Below are positions 48,142 through 60,480 of a stretch of 64,000 nt of DNA, piece by piece. Made by a program: the position numbers and the translations under genes. The first letter of the stretch is position 1. Each line of letters begins with the position of its first letter. Source of the DNA: Pycnopodia helianthoides (taxonomy: Eukaryota; Echinodermata; Asteroidea; Forcipulatida; Asteriidae); NCBI GenBank assembly GCA_032158295.1, contig CM063248.1, positions 19,989,273-20,053,272 of the forward strand. The letters run 5' to 3'. The notes under the pieces were generated by a model. It was not told where the DNA came from. It saw nothing but the letters and a program-made list of their open reading frames with translations, and did not search any database.

Positions 48142-49456
48142 CGCACCCGCCCCCTAGACCCCCGGTAAGGCAACTGTGGGTTTGGTACTTTGGACAGCGA
48201 CAAAGTATAACACTGACGCTTTATAATCCAAAAGCCTTTTGGGTAAAATGTTTTGCTGATTGCAATCCTTGTTTGGGAGTAAAGATCCCGCACTCCAAGA
48301 AGTCGAGAGTCTGCAATTTCTCCAAATTATTATTATTTCCCTGGATAGAGTGATGCAGTAAGAGCGAATTTAACCAGTCCAAAAGAATCAAATGTCCTAG
48401 TTGCCCTGCTGTATCGTTTGAGACTGTAAACTTGCATACATTTTTTGTACCCAAATATGACAAAGTTCACCATGCTTGCATGGCGATTCTTTTCAGTTTT
48501 CGACCCAAATTTCAAAGTCGAACCTTCATAAATGCTGTCAAATTAAGCGGGCACCTCTACTGATGCCATCAATCAACACTCAACATATGTATGCCAAGCA
48601 CAACTAAGCAGGATAACAGTCAAAGGGGTACATGTGAGTTGGTATTTGGGATGGTGTACCCTTATTCTGGTAAGCAGAAATTGTTTGTGCTTAGCTAGTT
48701 CTTTTTGATGACTTAGATTAGGACTTGGTAATTAGTCATGCATTTAACATTGCCGTGAAGGACAAATTTGCTTTCAATTTCTTGTAACAAGTTCATTGCA
48801 AACTAATGCTCAACTGATGTAATCCTCTCAACCGAAAGTCAATTAAGTTCAGACCGATTCATTAAGCCCCACCCCCTTAACATATTGACCAATCACAGCA
48901 CATGCTACATCACCACTGCACACGTGGGCGGCAGCACGTGTGCATGTCTCCAATGCCATACTCGACATGAACGTTTGTTGATCAACAAACCGCGCTGGTT
49001 GGCATGGAGGGCCGAATGTTAGTAAAACATTCAATCGTTTAACAGATGTTTCAACCAAATTCAACATTTTCGGCAAACTTTTAATTAAATAAAATACCTC
49101 CCATGATCGGTTACTTTGTTAACAATCATTTCAACACTATTTTTGAATGTTTGTGTAACATTTTAACAAACTGTAGCTATCTTTTTTTGTTTTGCATTTA
49201 TGGCTGTTCATAGTTTTCCAATCTGGGTTGGCAAAAACTTGGGCTGTGACGTTGCAAAAGAAAGGTCTATATGTGCCCACGCATGTTTACTTTTCTAATG
49301 GGATTTTAGCGTGTCGGACTTTTGTCGGACTTTCGCTGGCGTAGCCAAGGTTGTGATTGGTCAACACGTAAGGGGCGGAGCTTAATGGATAGTCTAAAAG
49401 TTTAAAGGCTGTCCCAAATTCCTACAACAGAGGGCGCTCTAGCCACACTCCATAGT

Positions 49457-49487
49457 TCACGCGCGTGCGCGTGTGTGCGCATGCCTG
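49457..49487 (+). other. Alternating purine-pyrimidine (Z-DNA-prone) tract
   Basis: CACGCGCGTGCGCGTGTGTG then CGCATGC, mostly alternating purine and pyrimidine. It follows a GAGGGCGCTCT palindrome. Confidence 0.55.
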
Positions 49488-49659
49488 GACTGGATTATCG
49501 TCTGCACGCAAACGACATTGTGTTTATGTACTTTGGGATGTCAGATTTGTTAATTGACATTTTTGTGAAAGCACAACAAAAGGAAGGCTGATGCCAACAT
49601 TTTATTCACTTGGTTGGACCATGGAGGTAGAATTCCATGGCTGGACTGACGGAAGGAGG

Positions 49660-49781
49660 GTAGAGCACCCTGAAACCTGAGTGACGGGACGAGCAGACGA
49701 CCGCAAAAACAACTGACTTACTGCCTATGCCACCGACCGTGCGCAGGCATGGACTGGAGGTTGCACTCGGCTGCAATGGTG
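49660..49781 (+). pseudogene. CYFIP relic exon, heavily decayed
   Basis: Nucleotide similarity only: pieces reading NPE-VTGR...DDRK-TTD, then DRA and GLE-L, can be laid against CYFIP just upstream of the SWKLVHP exon, but only by allowing several one-base shifts and a stop. A GTAAGC donor follows at 49782. Order and spacing relative to the next exon fit. Weak; could be chance in part. Confidence 0.4.
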
Positions 49782-51116
49782 GTAAGCAAACTCAAACTGT
49801 CAGTACATTTCTCCATTCATTCTTTTGGCCAAAAACAATACAAAAACCGACGTTGGTTTATTGTCAGCATTAGTTAGTACATGCAATAATCTGATAATGC
49901 CATAAACACAGTTCCGTCAACTTAACAGGTGTAACGGATTCTGCCACTACGAGTATACTCGTAGGGAATGAAAGGGCTTTGTATTGTTAATTGAATACAC
50001 TGGCATCACTGAGCACGCAACAAATACGCTTCTGGCAGTGGTGAGGACATACATCCTCATCATAGAATGTGTATGTTCAATTTTTGTTTGTGTATAGTAG
50101 CTATTTGGTATGCACGCATGCGCACTGCACTTGGCAAATGGGAACGCCCTACGAATCTGTGACCGGCAGTCAACAAGTTAAACTAACATTTCGTATGTAT
50201 CCCTACACATCCGAACACACACTCGATCCTGCTTAGTAAGTGCTGGACTGGCCCTGAAAAAATAGCAAAACATACATACATAGGCCTACATGTACTATTT
50301 TAACCACAACTCATGTTGGCCCATCATGCCAATGTTTTTGTTTCTTACTCCACAAACTTCACACTTCAGCAAGCGTAAGCATTACCTCTTCTTACTTTAA
50401 TTAGGATTGAATGATTGATGGGTAAATTTATTGGTCAAAGCCTTTTGTTGTATCCCATAGGCCCTATTCATTTTCTCTCCAGAACTCATCAATTTTTCCT
50501 TTGCTAAGTATTATTAGGGTAGGGTTATAAACTTACATACACGGACTTCCAAGTTGGCTCTTACCAGACCCTAACTGCATGCTATGTGTGAACTTAAACC
50601 TGACTATAGTATAAGTGCATAACACCCAATTTCCCACGTTGAACTTAAGCTGCCATTTCTAGGGGTAAAATTCCGGAGGTGGCCGCCACTTTAATCCCCC
50701 CGAATTAAGAAAATTTTGGGTCTTAATACCTGTCCGGAAGGAGTGGAGAAAAATATCCTAAGTATGAATAGGCCGTTGGAAAAATTGGAAAGGCGTGAAA
50801 AAAGGGCAAAAAACCGACAATTGTATTTATGTCTATTTTAACAAAAGTCATAACTCTCGCGTGAACTTTTTAGATATGGGTGTAAATTTCTTGAACTTTA
50901 GTTGATTTTCAGAAACAAAACATTGACAGATACTTGTCATTAAAATCTTCGCAATTGTGTGCGTCTTTATGAAGGGGTCTTTATGAGTTGGGGCTTATAC
51001 ACCAAAGATAGCGGTTATGAAGCGCCTTGATCTAGCTATTAGGATATGTCTGCTATAGAATCATTATTATGATTACTACTTCTATTATTCATATTTTATT
51101 TTGTTTTTAATATCAG

Positions 51117-51186
51117 TTTTTTGTGGAAGTTGATCCATCCAGCTGACAAGCGCACTAATCCAGACACAGCTGAAAAATACGAAAAG
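51117..51186 (+). pseudogene. CYFIP-like exon (WKLIHPADK)
   Basis: Reads FLWKLIHPADKRTNPDTAEKYEK in one open frame, matching the CYFIP SWKLVHPTDK...EEYER segment. Acceptor ATCAG and donor GTGAGG flank it. Confidence 0.8.
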
Positions 51187-51710
51187 GTGAGGGTGCTGTT
51201 TCAATTTCCTTTAAACAAAAACAATATTTTTTATCCCTTTCATGTATGCAATATTAGTTAGTACAAATTAAACAGATAGATGTTGATTCTGACAAAATGT
51301 TATCTAGTTCCCAGAAAAAGGGCCCTTCTTCCAGGCACACAAAGTTTTTTCCAGTAACAGAAGGCTGTAGCAATAAAATGACCCTTGACAAAAAAACATT
51401 GTATTACTGTTACATTTTTGTTGCTAGAATTACCCCAAGAAGACATGTTTTCCCATTCATATGCAATATTTAACCTTCCTGTAGTGGCTTATGGATGTCA
51501 GAAAAACGTTTACGCCAGTTTTCTTTATGTCTTACTTCCATTCCCACAACGATGTGTACCAGCTTTGTCTGTTTGCTTTATAGAGAGAGATTTTTATGAT
51601 TTCAGGAATGCCTTTGGTGTAACAGGTATTGGTAGAAGTTTCCATGGTTTGATGCATTTCAGAAAATACTTATTGATGCCTCCATTGATTTTTTTATTTT
51701 ATTATAACAG

Positions 51711-51939
<229 letters not shown>

Positions 51940-52849
51940 TAAGTCAAGTAGAAAAACAACATCACCAAACACAAAGTTTGAAAAAATGTTGACATTTTAG
52001 ACTGCTTTTATAGCTAGGGGTATCATCCCTGAAATGTTTTGGTAATTTTTTGTCCAGAGTTTATGAACATGTTCTCTTTAATAAGAATATTAACTCATTC
52101 CTTTAATGCTGCATTGTATAGGCTTCATGCATATGACAACATTTGACTAGGGCGCCCTCAACTAGAGGTCAACAGCAGGTGGCATTGGTTCATCCTGCAC
52201 TAGATCTACATTTCCATTGTTTCATAATAGTTTTACCTAGCTGTATAACGTCAATGCAGAAGGTCCATTGATTTTTTTCAGAACTTCTTGTCCATTTTGA
52301 TTCCTTTGTGTTTTAGATATTGACATAATATTGCAATATGTCATCAAATTTGTTACATTTTTAACAAATAATTTATTTTGATTTCCCTTTCACAAAGCCT
52401 ACTAGAACAAGTTATATGGATCTGTTTTAATAAATGTTAAACTGTAAAAACAGCTAAAACTGCTCTTTTCTTTGTTTTGGATTTGCACACCAATTTATCA
52501 ATGTCTGAACTTTTCGCAAGTATTTTTCTTTTATATGCTTTTGGATTATGTTGGATTAAAGAAATTTTCTAAGTCTGCATATTAAGGTCTTGCTGTTAAT
52601 AAACTGTTATCTCTATTCTTTTGTGTAACTATTTAATTATCCATGTAAATCTGGTTAGTTGAATTATTTATTTGTGTTTATTATTAGGTTTACACAAATT
52701 AAGAAGTCAACTCTCCTTGTGGATAACCAATTCACATGAAATTTATTTCAGTCTAACTGAATTGTAGGTCCCTGAATAATAAGGACTTCTGTTAAAATGC
52801 TTGGAAGCGTATTGCTTTTATATAGCCTCCTCCCCAAAATAAAATGCTG

Positions 52850-52890
52850 ATGGCCTCACATTTCGACCCTAGCAGAGTCTTTCTCAAAGG
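52850..52890. repeat. Repeat end motif, second copy
   Basis: GGCCTCACATTTCGACCCTA then GCAGAGTCTTTCTCAAAGG. Ends about 30 bp before the acceptor of the CYFIP-like exon at 52920. Confidence 0.4.
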
Positions 52891-52908
52891 CTTATTATAT
52901 ATTGTTGA

Positions 52909-53073
<165 letters not shown>

Positions 53074-53094
53074 TAAAAATCTTAAATTTTGGGG

Positions 53095-53470
53095 GCTCAG
53101 TTAATGCTCAGCTATGGAGCACCGGCAAGTTAATCCAAGGTCCCAGGTTCAAGTCCGGCTCAAGTCAATTTTTCTTTGTTCAGCTCCAAGTTATTTGAAA
53201 ATTACCCCCTTATAGTTTATTTCTTGATATTTGAAATAAAAAATTGCAATCCCTTAAGGTGATCCCTCTCCTGCTGCTTCCCAGGTCGTGTCGTAAACTT
53301 GGGTATGATCCCTGGCGTTATGGCAGTTACATGTGTGACTGGTACCCCTGAACAAAGATACTTGGAAAACAGGGAGACCGCCAACATTAGGGCGAGATAG
53401 CTCAGTTTAATAGAGTGTTGGCAACGTTAATCCGGAGGTCGCAGGGTCAAGTCCTAGTAAATTTGTCTTT
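53095..53470 (+). repeat. Composite tRNA-like repeat family B, tandem pair in the CYFIP copy
   Basis: First tRNA-like module about 53095-53170 (CCCAGGTTCAAGTCCGGC), linker with AAATAAAAAATTGCAATCCC, second body from 53240 and second module to 53470 (GGTCGCAGGGTCAAGTCC). Unit spacing is about 290 bp, as at 2815-3165. Confidence 0.72.
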
Positions 53471-53992
53471 GTTCAACCCAAAATTATGTTAAAATTTGCT
53501 AATTGTTTTTCCTTATCTGTCTGTTTGTCCCATCCCTCATATGTGTAGACATTTCCTTTTATTAAGTTTATGTATAACCTGATGTTTTATTTGATATTCC
53601 TATTTTTAGTATAATTTATTATGAAAAGATGCATAGAATTTGAATTTGCCAATTTTTGTCACAGTAGTGGTATTACCTTTTCAGGATTTGTATTATTCAA
53701 TACTTATTGTGTTTGATGTGGCTTGATCCCAAAGTGTGGATCTTAATGGACCTGCAATCTACTTAGCCAGAAATAATCCTGTGTCTTGATTTTTTCTCTC
53801 TCAGATTGTTATCGATCTTAAGGGCCTCAATAACTTAAGTGAAATATACAACTTTTCCTGATTCGGTGTTGATCTCTTTCAAACACCTTTATTGTTGATT
53901 TACATTTTAATACATAGTTTAATAATTAATACTGAAAGGGTTTTCTGGAGCACCTGTTTAGTTCCATGTTTTGTGTAATTTGTATTTTTCAG

Positions 53993-54074
53993 AGACACTT
54001 TCAGCAGTGTTGTGAATGTGTAAGCTGTGGTATCGAGAGTTCTTCCTGGAGATGACAATGGGAGATCGTATCAG
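53993..54074 (+). pseudogene. CYFIP-like exon with paired indels and a stop
   Basis: Matches CYFIP [25 protein letters not shown]. The text has one extra T (CTTTCAG for CTTCAG) and a missing T a little later, so the intervening frame hits TGA. After the second shift LWYREFFLEMTMGDRI is restored. Both indels are at short T runs, so an assembly error is possible. Confidence 0.75.
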
Positions 54075-54974
54075 GTCAGTGTAAACCTTGATTCCTTTTG
54101 AAATTGTATAGTTATACTACATGTACTTACACATGTATACAATATTGCTTGAGATGTATGTATTAGTTTGCTCATTTCAAAGAGAAATCCATGAAAAAAC
54201 AACAATTATTCAACTGTATACAATACTTTGTAATCATTATTTGTGCATGTAAATGACTTGTCATGAATGTAAAATCCTTGGTTTGATTCATGCTATCTCT
54301 GTCTATTTCATTATCAACTCATGTACATGTTTTTCTTAATTTTTATTGTATCTTTAATTGTTGTTCTGAATATCAATTGCCTTTTCCATTTTTATGTATG
54401 CCCTTTTTTCCCTTTGATTTATTGCCTACCAGTTTGAAGAGTATTGAACGTTTGTACATTGCACTTAAAACCTACCTTTTCCTTAATATTAATCATTTGT
54501 TATTACTCTTAAATCCCGCTGTGGTCTATTTTTCCTTGTTCAACCCCAAAATATTCTTTATGTAACATTGTAATCTTTCAAATGAATGTCTTTTGTTGTT
54601 GAACATGTGATTATGACTAATGTTCTTTTTTCTGTCATTCTAACCGTACTAACTAAATAAGGAATTGAGCTGCATACTCCCAAGGAGTTGAGATGGTTTC
54701 AGGAATGCTTAAGGCCCAAATGAACAGGGTAATGATATTCCGAGGGCACTTGCAGAAGCCTACTTGGCTATCGATCTCTGGCAGTGCTCCGTGGTCGTAC
54801 ATCGGATGATGTGGCTGGCTGCAAAAGGCACCCTTGCATGCCTGCAGCTTGAACACGCTTTAGCGTCCTTTACAGTTCACCTTCTCAGCTGCGAGTAAGG
54901 ATGATTAGCCTGCCAAATTATTATCATTATGATAATGAATACACGTTATTATTACTCCATATTTTTGGTAACAC

Positions 54975-55372
54975 TTAAAGGAACACTACAGAATTGGTAA
55001 GAAAAAAACTTGTAAAATATACTTTTTGATCACAGATTTACATAAAACTTGCACGGTCTAATGATGATGATAGTAGAAAACATCCCTTGAAATATTTCAG
55101 ATCTGAGATGCCATAATTATTTGATGAGAAATGAATAAAGTAATTTTCCGATTGGAGTTTATCGCTCAGTGAGCTTTTTATTCATTTGTTGAATCAATAT
55201 GATTTCATGCAAATGTGTAATCGGTTTTTCACTATTTTCTTGTGACCTAGATGGCTGATCGATCTCAAACTTCTCCAGGTTTGTCAGTGTATGTATATGG
55301 TGGATTGCATAAAGTGCTTACACTGCCAGCAACTGTTTTGTTAGCAAAAACAATTCTGTAATGTTCCTTTAA
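54975..55372. mobile_element. TTAA-flanked MITE family I, copy 2, inside the CYFIP copy
   Basis: Same element as 30774-31158, ends AGGAACACTACAGAATTGGT and CAATTCTGTAATGTTCCTTT, TTAA on both sides. It lies in the stretch where the middle CYFIP exons should be. Confidence 0.87.
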
Positions 55373-55520
55373 TTTAATTTTAAAGATTAATTTTCTTGCC
55401 AAATTCAACAGCTTGCCCAGTCTGTAGATTGAAATGAGCAGTTTAGAATTTTAAAAAGACATTTATTTCAGTGTTGACTATAGCATGCTCATCATTTTTG
55501 TTCTGTGAATTTAATTGCAG

Positions 55521-55664
55521 CTACTGAACACTGCCTTTGCGACAGTCAACAGTCTGTACAGCACATTTATTGGAATCCCACACTGCCGTTGCATTGCTCG
55601 GTTGCTTGGCTACCAGGGTATAGCGGTCGTCATGGAAGAACTCCTGAAAGTCATCAAAAGATCG
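55521..55664 (+). pseudogene. CYFIP-like exon ([17 protein letters not shown])
   Basis: Forty-eight open codons, phase 0, [16 protein letters not shown] ... [18 protein letters not shown]. The [14 protein letters not shown] core is nearly invariant in CYFIP. Acceptor ATTGCAG, donor GTAAGG. Confidence 0.88.
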
Positions 55665-55961
55665 GTAAGGGACTACAGAAAATACTTCCAGGCTTGAAAC
55701 TGTTTATATTGAAGCTAGTTTGATGGTAACTTACATTTGCGTACAATGTCAAAAGTCACAGGTATTTTTGCTTTACTTTTTTTACTTGGGGTTCTCCCTC
55801 TGATGGTAAAAACTATTTACAGCAATAATAATAACATGGATTTCTGGAAAAGCACTGGAGTCAACCACACCTTTGACGTTTGGCCTGGGCATTTGCAATG
55901 TTCGCAGAGCATGAAAATTAACTCAATTTTCTGATTAATTTTGTTTGTGTTTTTATTTCAG

Positions 55962-56052
55962 GTGAATGACTCCATCCTTCCATATGTAAAGCTCCTGATG
56001 GAGGTCATGCCAAAATCATGTAAACTACCAATATTTGAGTATGGGACCCAAG
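55962..56052 (+). pseudogene. CYFIP-like exon (YVKLLMEVMPKSCKLP)
   Basis: Open, phase 0 in and phase 1 out: VNDSILPYVKLLMEVMPKSC ... EYGTQG, equivalent to CYFIP YVKTLMEVMPKICRLP. Acceptor ATTTCAG, donor GTAAGT. Confidence 0.87.
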
Positions 56053-56462
56053 GTAAGTGGCTCTGAGAAGGAAAACAAATCTAAATAAATCACTCCCCAG
56101 CCCCCCCCAAAAAAAAAAACAAAAAACACAAAAACACAGAAACTAGAAGAGACTAAATTGGTAACAAATCAATAAACATGAAACCCAAAAGACCCCAAAA
56201 GTTGGGAAAGAATAAGTTTTTCTGATAAAAGAGCTGAAAATCATTCAGTATGTGCCTTCTCAAAAAAGCTTTAAAGCGACAGAATGTTTGGGAAATGATA
56301 AAATTAGAAAATTTCAAACTCCAAACTGATGTTGACCTTGATGGAGTTCCAATACATTGTTGAACACCTTCTGAGAACAGTGTCTCCATTCTGTTGGTTT
56401 GCACTAGACACATCTCTTACGATATGCTAATGGGTTATATTTTCTCTTTTTCCCATTTCTAG

Positions 56463-56666
56463 GCGTGGTTGCTTACTACTCCGCCCATCTCCAAGACATT
56501 GCTCAGTACCCTGACCTCAAGATGAACCTATTCCACAACTTCCAGGAGATTGGTAATGCCATCATCTTCATGAAGATGATGGAGCAGTGTCTGGCTGTGG
56601 AGGAGGTGTGTGATCTTCTCCATGCTTCACAGTTTCAGAACATCAACCCAAAGCCGCATGTCAAAC
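56463..56666 (+). pseudogene. CYFIP-like exon (EVCDLLHASQFQNI)
   Basis: Sixty-eight open codons in phase with both neighbours: GVVAYYSAHLQDIAQYPDL ... IGNAIIF ... EEVCDLLHASQFQNI ... HVK. The CYFIP counterpart has EEVCDLLHAAPFQNI. Donor GTAAGA. Confidence 0.9.
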
Positions 56667-56747
56667 GTAAGAACCATTCTTTTCTGAGTTGGTACAATTG
56701 GTTGTTTTCTCTACTCGGTGTGAAGGGGACATCTCTAGGCGCAATAA

Positions 56748-56835
56748 GAATGTTCCCGTAGGCATTTGTCGCATCTAGTGGACCGTCTGAACATTCTGCT
56801 GGACCACGACATTGTGCCGAACTACGGGAACATTC
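56748..56835. repeat. Inverted repeat GAATGTTCCCGTA / TACGGGAACATTC in a CYFIP-copy intron
   Basis: Perfect 13-bp arms at 56748-56760 and 56823-56835, about 62 bases apart, starting some 80 bases after the 56463-56666 exon. Confidence 0.55.
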
Positions 56836-57820
56836 CTACATGAAAGGATATGCGCGTTTACATTTCACGCTGAAATGCTCTGGTGGTCTAACCGACTGGT
56901 CCATGTATGCCCGCTGCAATACCTAACTAATCCAATTAGAACACTCATACCATTCTAACTTTTTGAGAAGCTCCCTAAGCCTTGGGACCTTTTACATCAG
57001 TCAATTTTGTTACAGTCAACTTGAGGGAACCAATAGACACAATCAGGACTTTGTCACGTGACTCATAGTGGGTATAAATGTAAACAACCAAGCAAGCACA
57101 AGCAAGCACAGGTATGTGCATGGAACTGCATGGGATGTCTATTACACAGCATGCAAAGGAGCAATTCAGTAGAACAGAGACACTCTTGCAACATTGAACT
57201 GCAAATTGTGTTCATCTTGGACAATTGCTCGGAGCTGGTTGCCTGTAAATTGCCTCATTTGTAATTGCCTTAAGTTTCCACACAACAGCCTTATCATCAT
57301 GACTGCAAGTGTATTTATGTACCTAAAATCAAATACAAATGGTATGCATTGATTTTCTGCTAATAATAACGTAACTATTCAACACTGTTAAGTAACACAA
57401 ACCATGGTTTTTGTGATGACCATACCATACATGTAGTAATACCCTTGTTTCACAGAGTAATATTTCTATGGATATGTCATAAATGTGAACTTCATTATGT
57501 TGATCCTTTTTCTATGTTTTTCACATTGTTTATCACTTGCTTTTCCCCCAATATTTGTGACATGCATTTGTGAAACTAATATGAATGTTAATTGTAAATA
57601 TATTTGAGTTCTAAAATCTCTTGCCATATTTGTATTAGACATTCCATTCCAGGTTATGAATTGTTATCATTTGGATTTATGTGTCATGGTAATACATTTT
57701 AATAATTGAAAGTTGCATTTTTCTTGATAAGTACCTGTGCCCATAACTATCGAACAAATTATTCTGTGCTTTATTGTTCTGTTGCACCAACGTCACACGC
57801 GGCTTCTGTTTTCCTTGCTC

Positions 57821-57905
57821 GCCATTTTGGGAGGCAGTGGCAAGTGTGTACACGCCGTAATGTCTACCTTGCGCACTACACAGGGACATTGACTCCCAAA
57901 GTGGC
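57821..57905. repeat. Inverted repeat with GCCATTTTGGGAG arms
   Basis: GCCATTTTGGGAG at 57821 pairs with CTCCCAAAGTGGC ending 57905, one mismatch; arms resemble the inner arms of the element at 62569-62719. In an intron of the CYFIP copy. Confidence 0.45.
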
Positions 57906-58115
57906 ACAACCAAGATGTGTGATGATGAATCTTGGTAAATAATGATTTATTTTTCCATTGTATATACTGTTAGCATTCTGATCAATGAAAGCAAGGTCAC
58001 ATTAGGGATTTTGTATTTGTTCAGTTTATTTTCCACCCTGTGAAGATCATACAATCGTAATTCTTGTTCACAATGGAAGAGCATCAAGTTGAATCTTGTC
58101 GTTTGTTTCTCACAG

Positions 58116-58210
58116 AGGGTGAGAAGTTAGAGACTAAGTTGAAGAGGCTGGAAATAAACTATGCTCCTCTTCAAGTGGTGCCTGTCATTGAGAAGATGGG
58201 AACACAAGAG
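58116..58210 (+). pseudogene. CYFIP-like exon (KRLEINYAPLQVVPVIEK)
   Basis: Joins in phase (C|AG) to give HVKQGEKLETKLKRLE ... YAPLQVVPVIEKMGTQE, matching CYFIP MKRLE.KYAPLHLVPLIERLGT. Acceptor CTCACAG, donor GTAAGA. The next CYFIP segment (GDLLTKERLCCGL onward) is not found downstream. Confidence 0.88.
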
Positions 58211-58384
58211 GTAAGAACTAGACATTGTCAACTTGAATCTACAAAATATCTGTTTCTCATCTTTTTTTCCTATTTTGTTGTTAACTTTTTTCAATAATTT
58301 AAAAGATGGTAAATTTGCACCGGGAATAAAGAATATTTTTTGTTTTTACCCTTTCACCGAAAAAATACTAAGTGCATAATGTTA

Positions 58385-58625
58385 GCTTTCTTCCATTGTT
58401 CAGAATGCTAACAGTATATACACATCGATGCAAGGGTAGGACTCGAACTGCCTCTAGCTACCGGGCGATCTTGATGGTCTAGTTGGTAAGACATCTGCTC
58501 TAGAATGGAAAGGTCGTGGGTTCAAATCCCAGCAGAGTAATATGTCTGTGGATTTTTATTACAGAACTCGGGGAAGTACTGAGTATACAGTGCTTTACAA
58601 ACATCGGTGAAAGGGTAAAACCAAA
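58385..58625 (+). repeat. tRNA-like SINE family C in the CYFIP copy
   Basis: GGTCTAGTTGGTAAGACATC, B box GTGGGTTCAAATCCCAGC, then GAGTATACAGTGCTTTACAA. The only + strand copy of this family in the window; it lies where the next CYFIP exon is missing. Confidence 0.75.
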
Positions 58626-59519
58626 TAATATTTTTTCAATAACTTTTTCATGAATTTTTAATGCAGGCATAATATTTTTCCTATTTTAATCTGATTTTGG
58701 ATTTTCTGTGCTCTCATAAAATCAGTAAGATTTTTTTAAAAAGAGGGTCTCCAAGGTCAAATTCAGTATTAAGATTCACTCAATTTCCAAAAGGTAGAGT
58801 CCTTATGAAAATGGGGAAAAAATTGCAAATCTCCAACCTCAGGCTAAAGCTGTGTAAAATGCCAATGTGTTTGATATGGTTGATGCAATGGCAATATTTA
58901 TCAAAAGCCAAAAAAGTTTGTGGTCTGTACATTTTTGTAGAGACAATGTTTGGTTCATTCTTGAATTTTTATAATATTCTATCAAAACGACATTGAATTT
59001 GACCTTTTGACTAGTGCAGAAATTCCTCTATGGAATGTACAGACGCATTTGTTTTTGAAGTTTGATGACGTCATGTTTCAAATTGCGCTCTAAAAGAGTA
59101 TCAAATAAAACTACATTTATACAATTTTAACATGAGGTTGGAGACTTGTAGTTTTTCCTCACTTTCATGAGGACGGTATCTATTGGAAAATGAATGCATC
59201 ACAAAACTCAATTTTACCTTAAAACCCTTTTTAAATAGCAAGTAATTTTGTTGTTGTTAAAGACACTTTGCCAGCCTACAGGAAAATATCAGGTGTTGAA
59301 TATATGCATGTGAACAGTACACTGTCAACCCTCTCACTGTCTGACCATTTAGTATCCTCCGCTGTGTTTCTGAATGATAGATAAACTATGCCAGCCTGCA
59401 ATACGATATACTCGGTGTAATGTACATTTCAACAGTACACAGTCAACCCTCCTATTGACTAATCATTCAATTCACTCGAATGGTCTTGTATGATACAACC
59501 ACTACGACAACCTGCCACA

Positions 59520-59690
59520 TAAATTTTGAATCTCCAAAAGTTGCCTGAAGGCGATTTTGAGATTCAAATTTTTCAAAGTTTGTTGATTGCCAATCAATGA
59601 GGGCACTTGATGCTTTCTACCATTACCATCTTTATTACAAGTAGGCTTTCTGATAAAATTAACTACATGCTTTTTACAATATGCCATTAC
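59520..59690. repeat. Dispersed repeat in the CYFIP copy, related to 36280-36465
   Basis: Ordered motifs as described for the TRIM intron copy. Non-coding. Confidence 0.6.
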
Positions 59691-60062
59691 CAAGTATGAC
59701 CTATCCTTAAATGGATATGAACGTTTATAAAATGCCTGTCTGACAAAAAAATGCAAGATTCTTGGTTGTTTTCACTCAGACGTGACCATCTAATATGATG
59801 AAACTTTCACAGATTGTTTGTATGTTGTTTTTCTAAAAACAAAACGAGAGGGTCAGAATGAAACTACTCTTCCAGAGACTAATGACATTGTAACCCTTGA
59901 ACAGTCCTCATATTATTGTAAAAACAGGACCTTGCATCTATTGCCATTTTGCCAACAGGTGTATACAAATTAAGCCACAATTTTCCCACTGCACCAAATT
60001 TTCTCCGGATTGGTTTGCTTTGATGAATTTACATCTCGGATTCCTACATTTTGTTCACCTAG

Positions 60063-60210
60063 GGAGAGCTATGGTGAAGGGCTGAACTGGGCCGGTTGTG
60101 CCTTGATCACCTTGCTTGGCCAACAGAAACGCTTTGAAGCACTGGATTTCTTCTACCACATCCTACAAGTGCAGAAAGTGGAAGGTGTAGATGCAGACAA
60201 TCAATGTATT
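60063..60210 (+). pseudogene. CYFIP-like exon (GEGLNWAGCALITLLGQQ)
   Basis: Open: ESYGEGLNWAGCALITLLGQQ ... ALDFFYHILQVQKVEG, equivalent to CYFIP [20 protein letters not shown]. It begins with one spare base, so it needs a phase-2 donor, while the previous recognised exon ends in phase 0; this is consistent with a lost exon. A degraded piece of that exon may lie at about 59965-60050 (DEFT-like text), too weak to assign. Confidence 0.88.
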
Positions 60211-60259
60211 GTAAGTTTTATTTCAACATAAGTTACAAACATTGAGCTGGCCTGTCATA

Positions 60260-60480
60260 GTAATAATATTACACAGTTCTTATAAAGTGCTTTATCACAC
60301 CACAGGGTGTCCCAAAGCTCTCATTGTGTATCACACCCTGGGTGTCCCAAAGCTCTCCTTGTTTTTCTACAAGGTATGCAGAGTTTTATTTGAGATATAA
60401 GCACCATGTAATGGTTTACAAGGTGCTGTGGTTCAATCTGCAGCCAACCATACCAGAAAACACCTTGGCACCTCCCCCCC
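60260..60480. repeat. SINE-related fragment in the last CYFIP-copy intron
   Basis: TTATAAAGTGCTTTATCACA, GGGTGTCCCAAAGCTCTC twice about 47 bp apart, then ATGTAATGGTTTACAAGGTG shared with 5695. Confidence 0.6.

Noticed and set aside
54653..54900. Possible missing CYFIP exon or a - strand gene
   Set aside because: An IELHTP-like start vaguely recalls CYFIP PIEMSMP and a GTAAGG follows at the end, but the rest does not match and a stop comes after about 18 codons; the - strand frame of 67 codons has no known motif.
59930..60062. Remnant of the CYFIP exon before 60063
   Set aside because: DEFT-like text and a QF..C spacing hint at it, but spacing is off and no frame holds; too weak to list as a feature.
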